A stretch of DNA of 40,921 nt from an uncultured Peptococcaceae bacterium (GTDB lineage Bacteria; Bacillota; Peptococcia; Peptococcales; Peptococcaceae), in the NCBI GenBank assembly GCA_937976375.1, contig CALJRU010000005.1, forward strand, positions 1-40,921, given 5' to 3'. Both the position numbers and the translations under genes were made by a program. The notes beneath the pieces were generated by a model, which saw nothing but the letters and a program-made list of their open reading frames with translations, had not been told where the DNA came from and made no database searches. This document shows positions 1 through 7,682 of this stretch, piece after piece. Each line of letters starts with the position of its first letter. The first letter of the stretch is position 1.

Positions 1-100
1 CAACGCGACCGTCTGCTTCTCAACGCGACCGTCTGCTTCTCAACGCGACCGTCTGCTTCTCAACGCGACCGTCTGTTTCTCAACGCGACCGTCTGCTTCA
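1..100. repeat. Five-copy 20-bp tandem repeat at the left edge
   Basis: Five head-to-tail copies of the unit CAACGCGACCGTCTGCTTCT fill positions 1-100. Copy four has one C-to-T change, and copy five ends in A instead of T. There are no spacers between units, so this is a minisatellite and not a CRISPR array. The unit is not a multiple of three, so it does not code for a periodic peptide. The array starts exactly at base 1, so its true length is unknown. Its last three bases (98-100) supply the TGA stop of the gene on the minus strand. Confidence 0.95.
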
Positions 101-1540
101 AAAGTTTAATACGTAATATTGATTTCGATCAGTTTTTGATGTTCCATGCCATTCTAGCAGACCTTCATCTTCAAGTTTCCTAAGCATTTTTCTACAAAAA
201 GTTGTCCCTCTTTCTGTAAGCTCCGATGCTTTTTTGGTAGTCATGACTTCGCCACTATTATACATGTAATGCAACACGATCATCGCTTCGATGCTCAACG
301 TTTTAAATTTTTCTTCTGAAATAACATTTTTTATATGATCTTCAGTTCTCATGGTTCTATTAAGAACATTATTCTCTAAAACCAAAAGGACATTATTATT
401 TGGTTCATGATACGTTGGTTGCTTTAAAAACAGCTTCTCCATTTCTGAGTAAATACGCTTAACACCCTCATTCATTTCTTTCACCCAGCCAAATTCACAT
501 AACACTCTAGCAATGCGAGGATTTCTTGAGTACCTTTGATTGAGGATATTTTCTATCGTTACAATATTTGGCAATAAGCCTGGGCTTAATATTTCCATAC
601 GATCATCAAACATCACGACTTTTATATGCTCGCCTCTCATAGAATAATTTCTATGAGTCAATGCGTTCACGATTCCTTCAAACCATGCGAATTCAGGATA
701 CTCCGGCATAATTTTAAACCTTCCATCTTGATCCAGATATTGAAATTCTCTCATCTGAGTATTAATAAATTCTCTTGCCTCTTTGATGATAATTGGAATC
801 GCACCCTCAAAAGTTTTTTCTTTAACAATATTGATTTCTGTTCCAACTTTTGCCTTCATTCCGTCATATCTTACAAATCTTAATCGCGCTTGAGGTAAAA
901 ACTTGCATGGATTTTTCCCAAAAAGCAAGATCCCAGCATTTGTTAATTTGCCATCGACCAAAAAATATCTCTCTCTAAGCACTTCTTCATTCGTTAAGTC
1001 AGTGATATTCATGATTGACTTATATTCGCTCATCACAGCATCATCAATATCACTTAAATCAGCGCTCTCCACAATTTCATCTTCAAAAGACCTTTGGCCC
1101 CTATCATATTGTAACTGGAGAATCTGTTCATAGTTTAGTTCTTTTGACTTGTCATTTTGTCTCAAATACACTTTCCCATCATAGGATTTAATGACTCTGT
1201 CTATTGAAACCTCTACGGAAATAATAATTATTTGATCGTCTTGGTCGTTTACATTTTTGACATCATAAATATCGAATCTTACATTTAATGGGGTTTCCTT
1301 TAATTCGGTGATACATATGTTTCTATATTCATCAATTTTATGCGCACCTTTATAGTTGAAACCCGTAATTTGTCCATCATCTTCAATCCCAATAATCAAC
1401 TGCCCACCTTCGGCATTTGAAAATGCAACTAAATGTTTAAGAATATCCAACGGTTTTATTCGTGCACTTTTTCTATCAAAATACTGATTTTCGGGCTCCG
1501 AACAAAAGAAAGCGAGTTGATCTTGTTTTAGTTCAGCCAT
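98..1540 (-). CDS. AlbA_2 / HATPase_c_4-type ATP-binding regulator (Schlafen-AlbA-like)
   Basis: The protein has 480 residues. Residues ~15-130 look like an AlbA_2 (Schlafen-type) DNA-binding domain, with the characteristic FSNAEGGQLIIGIEDDG stretch. Residues ~285-380 carry NALTHRNYS and the following MEILSPG, as in the HATPase_c_4 domain found in many putative transcriptional regulators once named RecG-like. The last ~70 residues look like a winged helix. Proteins of this type are thought to be DNA-binding regulators and are often found in accessory or defence regions; the target here is unknown. The ATG start has a GAGGGTGA ribosome binding site. The gene is clearly more AT-rich than its neighbours, which suggests horizontal acquisition. 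The TGA stop lies inside the last copy of the tandem repeat. Confidence 0.8.
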   Translation of the reverse strand: MAELKQDQLAFFCSEPENQYFDRKSARIKPLDILKHLVAFSNAEGGQLIIGIEDDGQITGFNYKGAHKIDEYRNICITELKETPLNVRFDIYDVKNVNDQDDQIIIISVEVSIDRVIKSYDGKVYLRQNDKSKELNYEQILQLQYDRGQRSFEDEIVESADLSDIDDAVMSEYKSIMNITDLTNEEVLRERYFLVDGKLTNAGILLFGKNPCKFLPQARLRFVRYDGMKAKVGTEINIVKEKTFEGAIPIIIKEAREFINTQMREFQYLDQDGRFKIMPEYPEFAWFEGIVNALTHRNYSMRGEHIKVVMFDDRMEILSPGLLPNIVTIENILNQRYSRNPRIARVLCEFGWVKEMNEGVKRIYSEMEKLFLKQPTYHEPNNNVLLVLENNVLNRTMRTEDHIKNVISEEKFKTLSIEAMIVLHYMYNSGEVMTTKKASELTERGTTFCRKMLRKLEDEGLLEWHGTSKTDRNQYYVLNF

Positions 1541-1567
1541 TCTATCACCCTCTATGAATCTTTTCTG

Positions 1568-1585
1568 TGCAAATATCCATTTGCA
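1568..1585. promoter_or_regulatory. Inverted repeat upstream of the AlbA-type gene
   Basis: TGCAAAT and ATTTGCA (7 bp each) flank a 4-bp centre, 28 bases upstream of the AlbA-type start codon. The site lies between the start codon and the AT-rich upstream region. It could be an autoregulatory operator or a small 5'-leader hairpin. No clean -35/-10 pair was found here. Confidence 0.4.
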
Positions 1586-1650
1586 TTAAAGCATCCTGAT
1601 TATTTTACAATAAACAATTTAATTAAAATTACTTTATTTTTCTCTTATCA

Positions 1651-2760
1651 TCACGGACAACTAAAGACGCCTTCCGCCCACAAACAGCCGCCGCAGGTCG
1701 GATGCTGATTGCCGGTGCAGTCTTCACGATTTTCTGCAAAAGAATCGCAGTGACCACAGTAAAGGCATGGTGAAAAATCGAAATCATCAAATTTACGGCG
1801 AAACGTTGTGTACGCCTCGCTGTTCCAAATGGCCTCCAGGTCTTGCTGCTTGATATTGCCAAAACTGCAGCGATAAATCTTTCGCTCAACGTTGTCCATG
1901 TAGGTTCGCCCATTGTGCAGTAGCGCCATGCATGGGCAGACTTCGCCATCGCTGCTCACAAAGCACATGCCCTCACGGATGAATTTGCAGTAATTGCTTT
2001 TGCGTACGACCGGCTCACCGTTGAACGACAAGATGAAATTTTGTTTCGCCAGCATTTTCGACACAGCAGTCGAAACCTCTGGAATGTTCATATCAAAAAA
2101 CGGCATGTCAACCTTGGGCAGGTCATTACCCTGCGCCGGCGCGTAAGCATAGGTGATGCGATTATAGAGCATCTCCTCGCGCGACGAGGCATCGGTCGGA
2201 TAAATATTAGAAAGATTGACCTCATCTACACGGTACTGAGCAATGAAAACCGGCAGCTTCGCCAATTGATGCACGTTACTTTTCATCGCCACAAAGGTAA
2301 TACCCAGACGGATCGTGCTTTTCTGATCCTGACGCATGCGGTTAAAGCGCCGAATGTTCTCCAAAACCTGCTTTGACCGCGCATGTCCAGAATGCGCTGG
2401 CGATGCTGCCGCAGCAGACACGTCCAAATCGTCTATTGACACCCAAAGCTGGCTCAGCCCCGCATCAATGAGCGCACGAATCATCTGCTCATCCAACAAG
2501 GTGCCGTTGGTCAAAAGCTGCACCTGCGCACCCGTCGCCGCAGAAAGCGCCACCATCTCAACAATATCAGGATGAAACAAAGGCTCTCCCTGACCACCGA
2601 AGAACACCGTCTCCACCGAACTTGGCATCGTGGCTAAAACATGTTTCACCTCAGCCAAACTCAGTTCTCCAATCGACTCATCAAACCACGTATTGCGAAA
2701 ACACATCTTGCAATTGAGATTGCACTTCGTGGTAGGTTCAATATAGAGTTTCTTCAACAT
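1651..2760 (-). CDS. Radical SAM / SPASM-domain protein, maturase-like
   Basis: The product is 369 residues from the chosen start. The radical SAM motif CNLNCKMC (C-x3-C-x2-C) lies near residue 15 and should bind a 4Fe-4S cluster that cleaves S-adenosylmethionine. FFGGQGEP near residue 55 is the usual glycine-rich SAM-binding strand. The C-terminal third is cysteine-rich (CPCMALL, CLYCGHC, CGGCLW), which fits a SPASM domain with auxiliary clusters. The N-terminal sequence resembles maturases linked to tungsten-containing aldehyde oxidoreductases, but no such oxidoreductase is in this window, so the substrate is unknown. An in-frame ATG at 2766 touches the AAGGAGGA site (2767-2774) and is too close; the ATG at 2760 has normal spacing. 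It lies 68 bases after rlmD on the same strand and may be co-transcribed. Confidence 0.82.
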   Translation of the reverse strand: MLKKLYIEPTTKCNLNCKMCFRNTWFDESIGELSLAEVKHVLATMPSSVETVFFGGQGEPLFHPDIVEMVALSAATGAQVQLLTNGTLLDEQMIRALIDAGLSQLWVSIDDLDVSAAAASPAHSGHARSKQVLENIRRFNRMRQDQKSTIRLGITFVAMKSNVHQLAKLPVFIAQYRVDEVNLSNIYPTDASSREEMLYNRITYAYAPAQGNDLPKVDMPFFDMNIPEVSTAVSKMLAKQNFILSFNGEPVVRKSNYCKFIREGMCFVSSDGEVCPCMALLHNGRTYMDNVERKIYRCSFGNIKQQDLEAIWNSEAYTTFRRKFDDFDFSPCLYCGHCDSFAENREDCTGNQHPTCGGCLWAEGVFSCP

Positions 2761-2828
2761 GGGCATTCCTCCTTGTTTTTTATTTCTGCTTATCTAAGAA
2801 TCAATCGCTGACCAAAAACAGCCGGCAC

Positions 2829-4133
2829 TCACTTTCGTGTCAGCACGACGACGTTTTCAACGTGGCTGGTTTGCGGGAAGAGGTCCACGGGCTGGACGGC
2901 GCCGATATGATAGTGTTTGCTGAGTTTGGCGAGGTCTCGGGCGAGGGTGGCTGGGTTGCAGCTGATGTAGAGGATGCGTGGAAGCTGGGCGCTCACGAGA
3001 GCGTCGAGGAGCTTGCCGTCGCAGCCTTTGCGCGGAGGATCGATGATGGCGATATCGGCATGGTTGCCCTTGCTGAGCCATTTTGGCAGCCAGACTTCGG
3101 CTTTCGCGGTGGTGAAATGGGCATTGGTAAAGCCGTTTGTTTTGGCGGCTTTTTTGGCATCATCGATGGCTTGGCCGACGCTGTCGACGCCGTAAAGGGC
3201 TTGGTGCTTGTCGGCGATAAAGCTGCCGATGGTGCCAATGCCGCAGTAGAGATCGAGGATGGTGGCATCAGCCGCCAAGGCACCGAGCAGGTCTTTGCCG
3301 GTCTGATAAAGCACTTCGGCCTGAGCAGTGTTGACCTGGAAGAAAGACGCCGGTGAGAGGTCATAGTGCAGGCTGCCGAGACGCTCCGGAATGGTTTCCT
3401 TGCCATGCAGGTGGGTGTAGGCGCGGCCAAGCATGAGGCGTGGGTTGGTGTTGACATTGTGCCAGATGCTTGTGATCTGCGGCCATTCTTCTTGCAAGCG
3501 CTCAACGAGACGCTGCTGGCGGAATTTCTGAACAGCAGTAACAAAAACAACCATCATGTCGCCAGTGGCATGGCTTTCGCGAATCATGACTTTGTCGATG
3601 TCGGCAATGCCGGTGGTGGTGATGGCCTCTTCCAGCCAGGCTGTGAGACGATTGATCTGTTCGCTGAAGAGCAGGCAGCCTGCAGCTGGCACAAGATCGT
3701 GGCTGCCTTTCTCATAGAAGCCGAGGCGGGTCACGCCGCTGGAATAATCGGCATGAAAGATGCCTTTGTTGCGATAACGCCAAGGTTCGGCCATGGTTTT
3801 AACAGGCAGCACCTGACAATCGAGCTTGCCAATGCGCTGCAGGGCATCTTCCACCTGGCGGCGCTTAATCTCGGCCTGCAGCGCTGCATCGGCCACTTGC
3901 AGGGCGCAGCCACCACAGGCTTCTGCCAAAGGGCAAGGCGGCGTCACGCGATGCGGACTTGGCGTGAGCACGTCTTCCAAGGTACCTTGAATGATGCCTT
4001 TATGGCTGTCACCGAGGGTGGCGGTAATGGTTTCGTCTGGCAAAGCGCCGGGTACAAAAACGACCTTTCCTTCCGCGGTGCGGCCAACGCCGCAGCCGTC
4101 GTGAGAAAGGCCGGTGATATGAAGCTGAGTCAT
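2829..4133 (-). CDS. rlmD: 23S rRNA (uracil-C5)-methyltransferase, RlmD/RumA family
   Basis: The protein has 434 residues, a normal length for the family. An N-terminal TRAM RNA-binding domain (~1-55) is followed by iron-sulfur cysteines in CPLAEACGGC (C67, C73, C76, with a fourth near residue 153). The SAM-binding loop LDLYCGIGTIG and the motif IDPPRKGCD come next, then the catalytic cysteine in ISCNPATLARD near residue 390. The family transfers a methyl group from SAM to C5 of a uracil in 23S rRNA. Bacillota members may modify one or two positions (RlmD or RlmCD), and the sequence alone does not decide which. It starts 19 bases after the CPBP protease stop, with a GGAGGA site, and is probably the last or near-last gene of the phoH-era transcript. 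Confidence 0.92.
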   Translation of the reverse strand: MTQLHITGLSHDGCGVGRTAEGKVVFVPGALPDETITATLGDSHKGIIQGTLEDVLTPSPHRVTPPCPLAEACGGCALQVADAALQAEIKRRQVEDALQRIGKLDCQVLPVKTMAEPWRYRNKGIFHADYSSGVTRLGFYEKGSHDLVPAAGCLLFSEQINRLTAWLEEAITTTGIADIDKVMIRESHATGDMMVVFVTAVQKFRQQRLVERLQEEWPQITSIWHNVNTNPRLMLGRAYTHLHGKETIPERLGSLHYDLSPASFFQVNTAQAEVLYQTGKDLLGALAADATILDLYCGIGTIGSFIADKHQALYGVDSVGQAIDDAKKAAKTNGFTNAHFTTAKAEVWLPKWLSKGNHADIAIIDPPRKGCDGKLLDALVSAQLPRILYISCNPATLARDLAKLSKHYHIGAVQPVDLFPQTSHVENVVVLTRK

Positions 4134-4152
4134 TATGGGATTCCTCCAATGG

Positions 4153-4842
4153 TTATAGTACGGAATAATAGGCTACGATCATGACTGCATTCCAAAGGCC
4201 ATGAGCGATGGCGCTGGCAAACACCGACTGATAGCGCACTGCGATGACGTTCAGCAGATAACCGCCAACGGCAAGCGGAATCGCGCGCTGCGCATCCATA
4301 TGCGCGCAGCCAAAGATGACGGCGGTGAAGAGCATGGCCATCTGAGGGGTGAGGTAGCGGCACAGGCTATTGAACAAATAGCCGCGAAAGATCAGTTCTT
4401 CAGCAATGGGCACGAACACGCCCATGGTAAGAACGACGAAAATTTTTACCCACAGCGCATCGTCGGCCTGCATATAGCTTTGCACGTTCTGTGCGGCAAG
4501 GCCGTTGGGCAGCAGGGCATTGATCAGCTGCACCAGCAGGGTCATGAGCACATACAGCAAAATGCCGCCAATGGCTGCCCCAAGATAAGGATGGCGCCCC
4601 TGCGGCGCACGCACGCCAATCATGCGCCAGCTGGTTTTGCGCGCTGCCAGAAAGCAGGCCAGCACCGCCAGCATGAGCACATCCTGCAGCCAAAGCCCAC
4701 TGAGCAGACTGCCTGCCGTGGTGCTTCCCAGAGAAGGAAACAGACCGCGCAGGATCTGCTGCAGCCAGCCAGCGATGAAGGCACCGCCAATATAAATAAA
4801 AATAAAATCTACAGGTTGAATGTTGTTGGATTGTTTGGTCAT
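4153..4842 (-). CDS. CPBP-family intramembrane metalloprotease
   Basis: This 229-residue membrane protein has about six to eight hydrophobic segments. The CPBP (Abi/CAAX-protease-like) motifs are present: EELIFRG carries the paired glutamates and the arginine, FGCAHMD supplies a histidine, and IAHGLWN supplies the second histidine and asparagine. Related enzymes cleave peptide bonds inside the membrane in a metal-dependent way, but substrates of most bacterial members are unknown. It lies 15 bases downstream of mgtE and 19 bases upstream of rlmD, so it is in the same transcript. The ribosome binding site (AGAGG) is weak. No bacteriocin gene lies beside it, so a self-immunity role has no support here. 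Confidence 0.85.
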   Translation of the reverse strand: MTKQSNNIQPVDFIFIYIGGAFIAGWLQQILRGLFPSLGSTTAGSLLSGLWLQDVLMLAVLACFLAARKTSWRMIGVRAPQGRHPYLGAAIGGILLYVLMTLLVQLINALLPNGLAAQNVQSYMQADDALWVKIFVVLTMGVFVPIAEELIFRGYLFNSLCRYLTPQMAMLFTAVIFGCAHMDAQRAIPLAVGGYLLNVIAVRYQSVFASAIAHGLWNAVMIVAYYSVL

Positions 4843-4857
4843 CGTTTTGCCTCTGTA

Positions 4858-6192
4858 TCAAATGTGAAAGACCAATATGGCGATCATAGAATAATTGAAC
4901 AGCCCCAGCACGTCGGTGGTTGTGGTAATAAACGCAGACGACGCCACCGCTGGGTCAACATGGAGCCGTTCCAGTGCCAGGGGCACCACTGTGCCAAGGA
5001 GTGCCGCCATAAAATTGTTGAGGATCAGCGTCAAGCCAACGGTGATGCCAAGGGACACACTGTGCTGCCAGAAAGAAGCCACCAGGCAAACGATGCAGCC
5101 AACCGTAAGCCCCAAGGCAAACCCAAGCAGCGCTTCACGCAAAATGGTGCCTAAAGCCGCCTTGGTGGTGATGTTGCCAGTGGCCAGCCCACGCACAGTA
5201 ACCGTGCAGGACTGCGTTCCCACGTTCCCAGCAATCCCTGTCATCATCGGAATAAAAATGATCAGAGCAGCAACTTGCTGCAACGTCAGCTCAAAATAAT
5301 CCAGCACCGTGCCGGAACAAATGCCGCCAAAAATGGTAATCAACAGCCACGGCAGGCGCGACGTGTACGCAGTCACAACGCTGGCGCCTTCATCCATTTC
5401 GGCTTCGGTGGTACCAGCCATACGATAAATGTCTTCGCTGGCCTCATCCTGGATGACATCGACGATATCGTCGACGGTGATGATCCCAAGGATGTGGTCT
5501 TCGTCGTCAACAACCGGCAGTGCCAACAGGCCGTATTTGGACATGATATCGGCAACTTCTTCCTGGTCATCGCGCACATTCACACTGGTGACGTTTTGAC
5601 GCATGATGTCGCCAACGGTGGTCTCAGGCCCAGCAATAATGAGTTCACGCAGGGAGAGAATGCCGACGAGATGGTTCAGCCCATCGATGACATACACATA
5701 GTAAATCGTTTCTGCGTCGGGTGCGTACATGCGAATGATTTCAATGGCTTTTTCAGCATTGACAAAAACTGGCACGACAACGAACTCGGTGGTCATCAAA
5801 CCACCGGCAGTATCGCTTTCGTAGGTCAGCAGGTCGGTGATGTCGTCAACCGCTTCATCTTCAAACAGTGAGAGAATGCGGGCACGTTCATTTTCATCGA
5901 GGTCTTCGAGCATGTCCGCCGCTTCGTCACTAGGGATCTCATTGGCGATGGCGGTGGCCATATTGCGCGGAAGTTCGAGAAAAATCGAAACCATGAGCTC
6001 TCGATCACTCATCGAAAAGAGCACATCGGCGGCATCTTCCGGCTCCATCACCTTGATCAGAGCCGCTTGTTCTTCACGGTCCTCGAGGGTTTCAAGGTAT
6101 TCGGCGATGTCTTCAGCGTGTTGTTCTTCCAAATACTCTTTGAGGGCTTCTTCTTCCTCTTCGGTCGTTGGCACTTTGAGCGCTTCGATCAT
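4858..6192 (-). CDS. mgtE: Magnesium transporter MgtE
   Basis: The protein has 444 residues, the usual length. It shows an acidic N-terminal superhelical domain (~1-125), then a tandem CBS pair (~130-250) starting near AGGLMTTEF, then five membrane segments. The channel signature GNVGTQSCTVTVRGLA lies near residue 320 and lines the ion pore in MgtE structures. In the known family, the cytoplasmic domains bind Mg2+ and close the channel when the cell is replete. It lies 31 bases downstream of era. The upstream AAAGGG is a reasonable ribosome binding site. Nothing looks damaged. Confidence 0.95.
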   Translation of the reverse strand: MIEALKVPTTEEEEEALKEYLEEQHAEDIAEYLETLEDREEQAALIKVMEPEDAADVLFSMSDRELMVSIFLELPRNMATAIANEIPSDEAADMLEDLDENERARILSLFEDEAVDDITDLLTYESDTAGGLMTTEFVVVPVFVNAEKAIEIIRMYAPDAETIYYVYVIDGLNHLVGILSLRELIIAGPETTVGDIMRQNVTSVNVRDDQEEVADIMSKYGLLALPVVDDEDHILGIITVDDIVDVIQDEASEDIYRMAGTTEAEMDEGASVVTAYTSRLPWLLITIFGGICSGTVLDYFELTLQQVAALIIFIPMMTGIAGNVGTQSCTVTVRGLATGNITTKAALGTILREALLGFALGLTVGCIVCLVASFWQHSVSLGITVGLTLILNNFMAALLGTVVPLALERLHVDPAVASSAFITTTTDVLGLFNYSMIAILVFHI

Positions 6193-6223
6193 CCTCCCAC
6201 ACCCTTTCTGTTATGACACGCTG

Positions 6224-7120
6224 TTAGCTAAAATCCTCCATATCAAAGCCCAGGTCATGAAGCACCCCTTCGCGGTTACGCCAGTTTTCTTTGACGCGCA
6301 CCCAAAGCTTGAGATACACTTTTTCGCCGAGCAATTCTTCAATATCGCGGCGGGCAGCAGTGCCGATGCGTTTGATCATGGCGCCTTGTTTGCCAATGAT
6401 GATGGCCTTTTGCCCGGCACGTTCCACATAAATGGCCGCGTGCACAATGAGCTTGTCGTCGTCCTCGTCGCGTTCCATATGTTCAATAACAACCGCCACA
6501 CTGTGGGGCACTTCTTCTTCTGTGAAGCGCAGAATCTTTTCACGAATGAGTTCTGCCATGACAACGCGCTCTGGCTGGTCGGTGACAGCATCCTCTGGAT
6601 AGAAACTTGGCCCGTCAAACAGATAGCCTTTTGTGGTTTCCAGAAGACGGTCCACATTGTCGCCGCGCTCGGCAGACAGCGGGAAGATTTCTGCAAAATC
6701 ACGGCGGCTCTGCCACTTCACAATGGCGCGCATGATTTCTTCCGGTGTCATCATATCGATCTTGTTCAAGAGCAGAAACACTGGCGCCTCAATTTTTTCC
6801 AGGCTGTCGAGGATGAACTGTTCACCGGCACCAAAAGGCACCGAAGCGTCCACCACATAGAAAATAACGTCACCATCATAGATGGATGAACGTGCCGCCT
6901 CGACCATATACTGATCAAGACGGTGTTTTGGTTTATGAATGCCCGGCGTATCCACAAACACCATCTGAGCATCCGGCGTGGTAAAAATACCGGTGATACG
7001 GGTGCGTGTGGTTTGCGGTTTTGATGATACAATAGCGATCTTGCGCTCAAGAATCTGATTGAGCAAGGTGCTTTTTCCGGCATTTGGCCGGCCGATCAGG
7101 GAAATAAAACCGGTTTTCAT
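6224..7120 (-). CDS. era: GTPase Era, ribosome small-subunit assembly factor
   Basis: The protein has 298 residues from the chosen start. The GTPase motifs are in order: G1 GRPNAGKST (~10-18), G3 DTPG near residue 57 followed by IHKPKH, and G4 NKID near 120. A C-terminal KH domain (IIIGKQGAMIKRIG) binds the 3' end of 16S rRNA during 30S maturation. The reading frame is open up to 7216, but that extension is not Era-like. The ATG at 7120 has a perfect AAGGAGG site eight bases upstream and gives the family length. It follows ybeY, another 16S maturation factor. dgkA and cdd, which separate ybeY and era in Bacillus subtilis, are missing here. Confidence 0.96.
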   Translation of the reverse strand: MKTGFISLIGRPNAGKSTLLNQILERKIAIVSSKPQTTRTRITGIFTTPDAQMVFVDTPGIHKPKHRLDQYMVEAARSSIYDGDVIFYVVDASVPFGAGEQFILDSLEKIEAPVFLLLNKIDMMTPEEIMRAIVKWQSRRDFAEIFPLSAERGDNVDRLLETTKGYLFDGPSFYPEDAVTDQPERVVMAELIREKILRFTEEEVPHSVAVVIEHMERDEDDDKLIVHAAIYVERAGQKAIIIGKQGAMIKRIGTAARRDIEELLGEKVYLKLWVRVKENWRNREGVLHDLGFDMEDFS

Positions 7121-7148
7121 GATGCTTCCTCCTTTTCCAACGAAAATG

Positions 7149-7169
7149 GTGCAGGCAAAAAGCCTGCAC
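7149..7169. other. Intercistronic stem-loop between ybeY and era
   Basis: GTGCAGGC and GCCTGCAC form a perfect 8-bp stem around a five-base loop. It lies in the 88-base gap between ybeY and era, upstream of the era ribosome binding site. There is no run of T after the stem on the minus strand, so it is not a standard terminator. It may stabilise or mark a processing point in the operon mRNA. Confidence 0.5.
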
Positions 7170-7208
7170 ACTGACGATCTATCAACAGTGTGCCTGAAAA
7201 CAGCACAC

Positions 7209-7670
7209 TCAATCACGTGTTACGCCGACGGCGTTTAATAGTGCCTCTTCCTCGGCACGCATCTCGACTTTGTCATCCGGTTCGATGTGGTCATAGCCAG
7301 CCAAGTGCATGAGACCATGCACCACCAGATAGCACACTTCTCGTTCAACGCTGTGCCCGTATTCGGCTGCCTGCGCCTGTGCATGCGGCACTGAAAGCAC
7401 AATGTCGCCAAATGGCGCCAGTTCCCCTTCCAAAAGCTCGATTTCATCGTCGCGCTCATAAAGCGGGAAACTCAGCACGTCGGTGGCACGGTCGATGCCG
7501 CGGTATTCTTTGTTGATGGCACGAATGGCGTCATCATCACAGAAAGTGAGGCCGATGACCAGCTCATCCGGCAGTCCTTCCTGCTCGGCATACAGCGGCA
7601 GAATGGCGTTGAGCCGTTCCAGCCAGACTGGATCCAGGTCGCCCCAATCGTTGACAATATCAAATTGCAT
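7209..7670 (-). CDS. ybeY: Endoribonuclease YbeY, rRNA maturation factor
   Basis: The protein has 153 residues. The metal-binding motif HGLMHLAGYDH (H-x3-H-x5-H type) near residues 117-128 is the family signature and holds the catalytic zinc. YbeY takes part in 16S rRNA 3'-end maturation and ribosome quality control. The ATG start has an AAAGGAGG site. It lies 12 bases after pgpH, in the conserved order phoH-pgpH-ybeY-era. Confidence 0.96.
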   Translation of the reverse strand: MQFDIVNDWGDLDPVWLERLNAILPLYAEQEGLPDELVIGLTFCDDDAIRAINKEYRGIDRATDVLSFPLYERDDEIELLEGELAPFGDIVLSVPHAQAQAAEYGHSVEREVCYLVVHGLMHLAGYDHIEPDDKVEMRAEEEALLNAVGVTRD

Positions 7671-7682
7671 GGTGTGCCTCCT

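Noticed and set aside
1..100. CRISPR array
   Set aside because: The units are contiguous with no unique spacers and no cas genes are present.
2862..4184. Two open frames opposite rlmD
   Set aside because: Antisense to a complete rlmD whose motifs are intact; composition is not protein-like.
4153..4842. Bacteriocin immunity function for the CPBP protease
   Set aside because: No bacteriocin precursor or export gene is nearby; the gene is within a housekeeping operon.
7121..7216. N-terminal extension of Era
   Set aside because: The residues are not Era-like and the strong AAGGAGG site fits the ATG at 7120.
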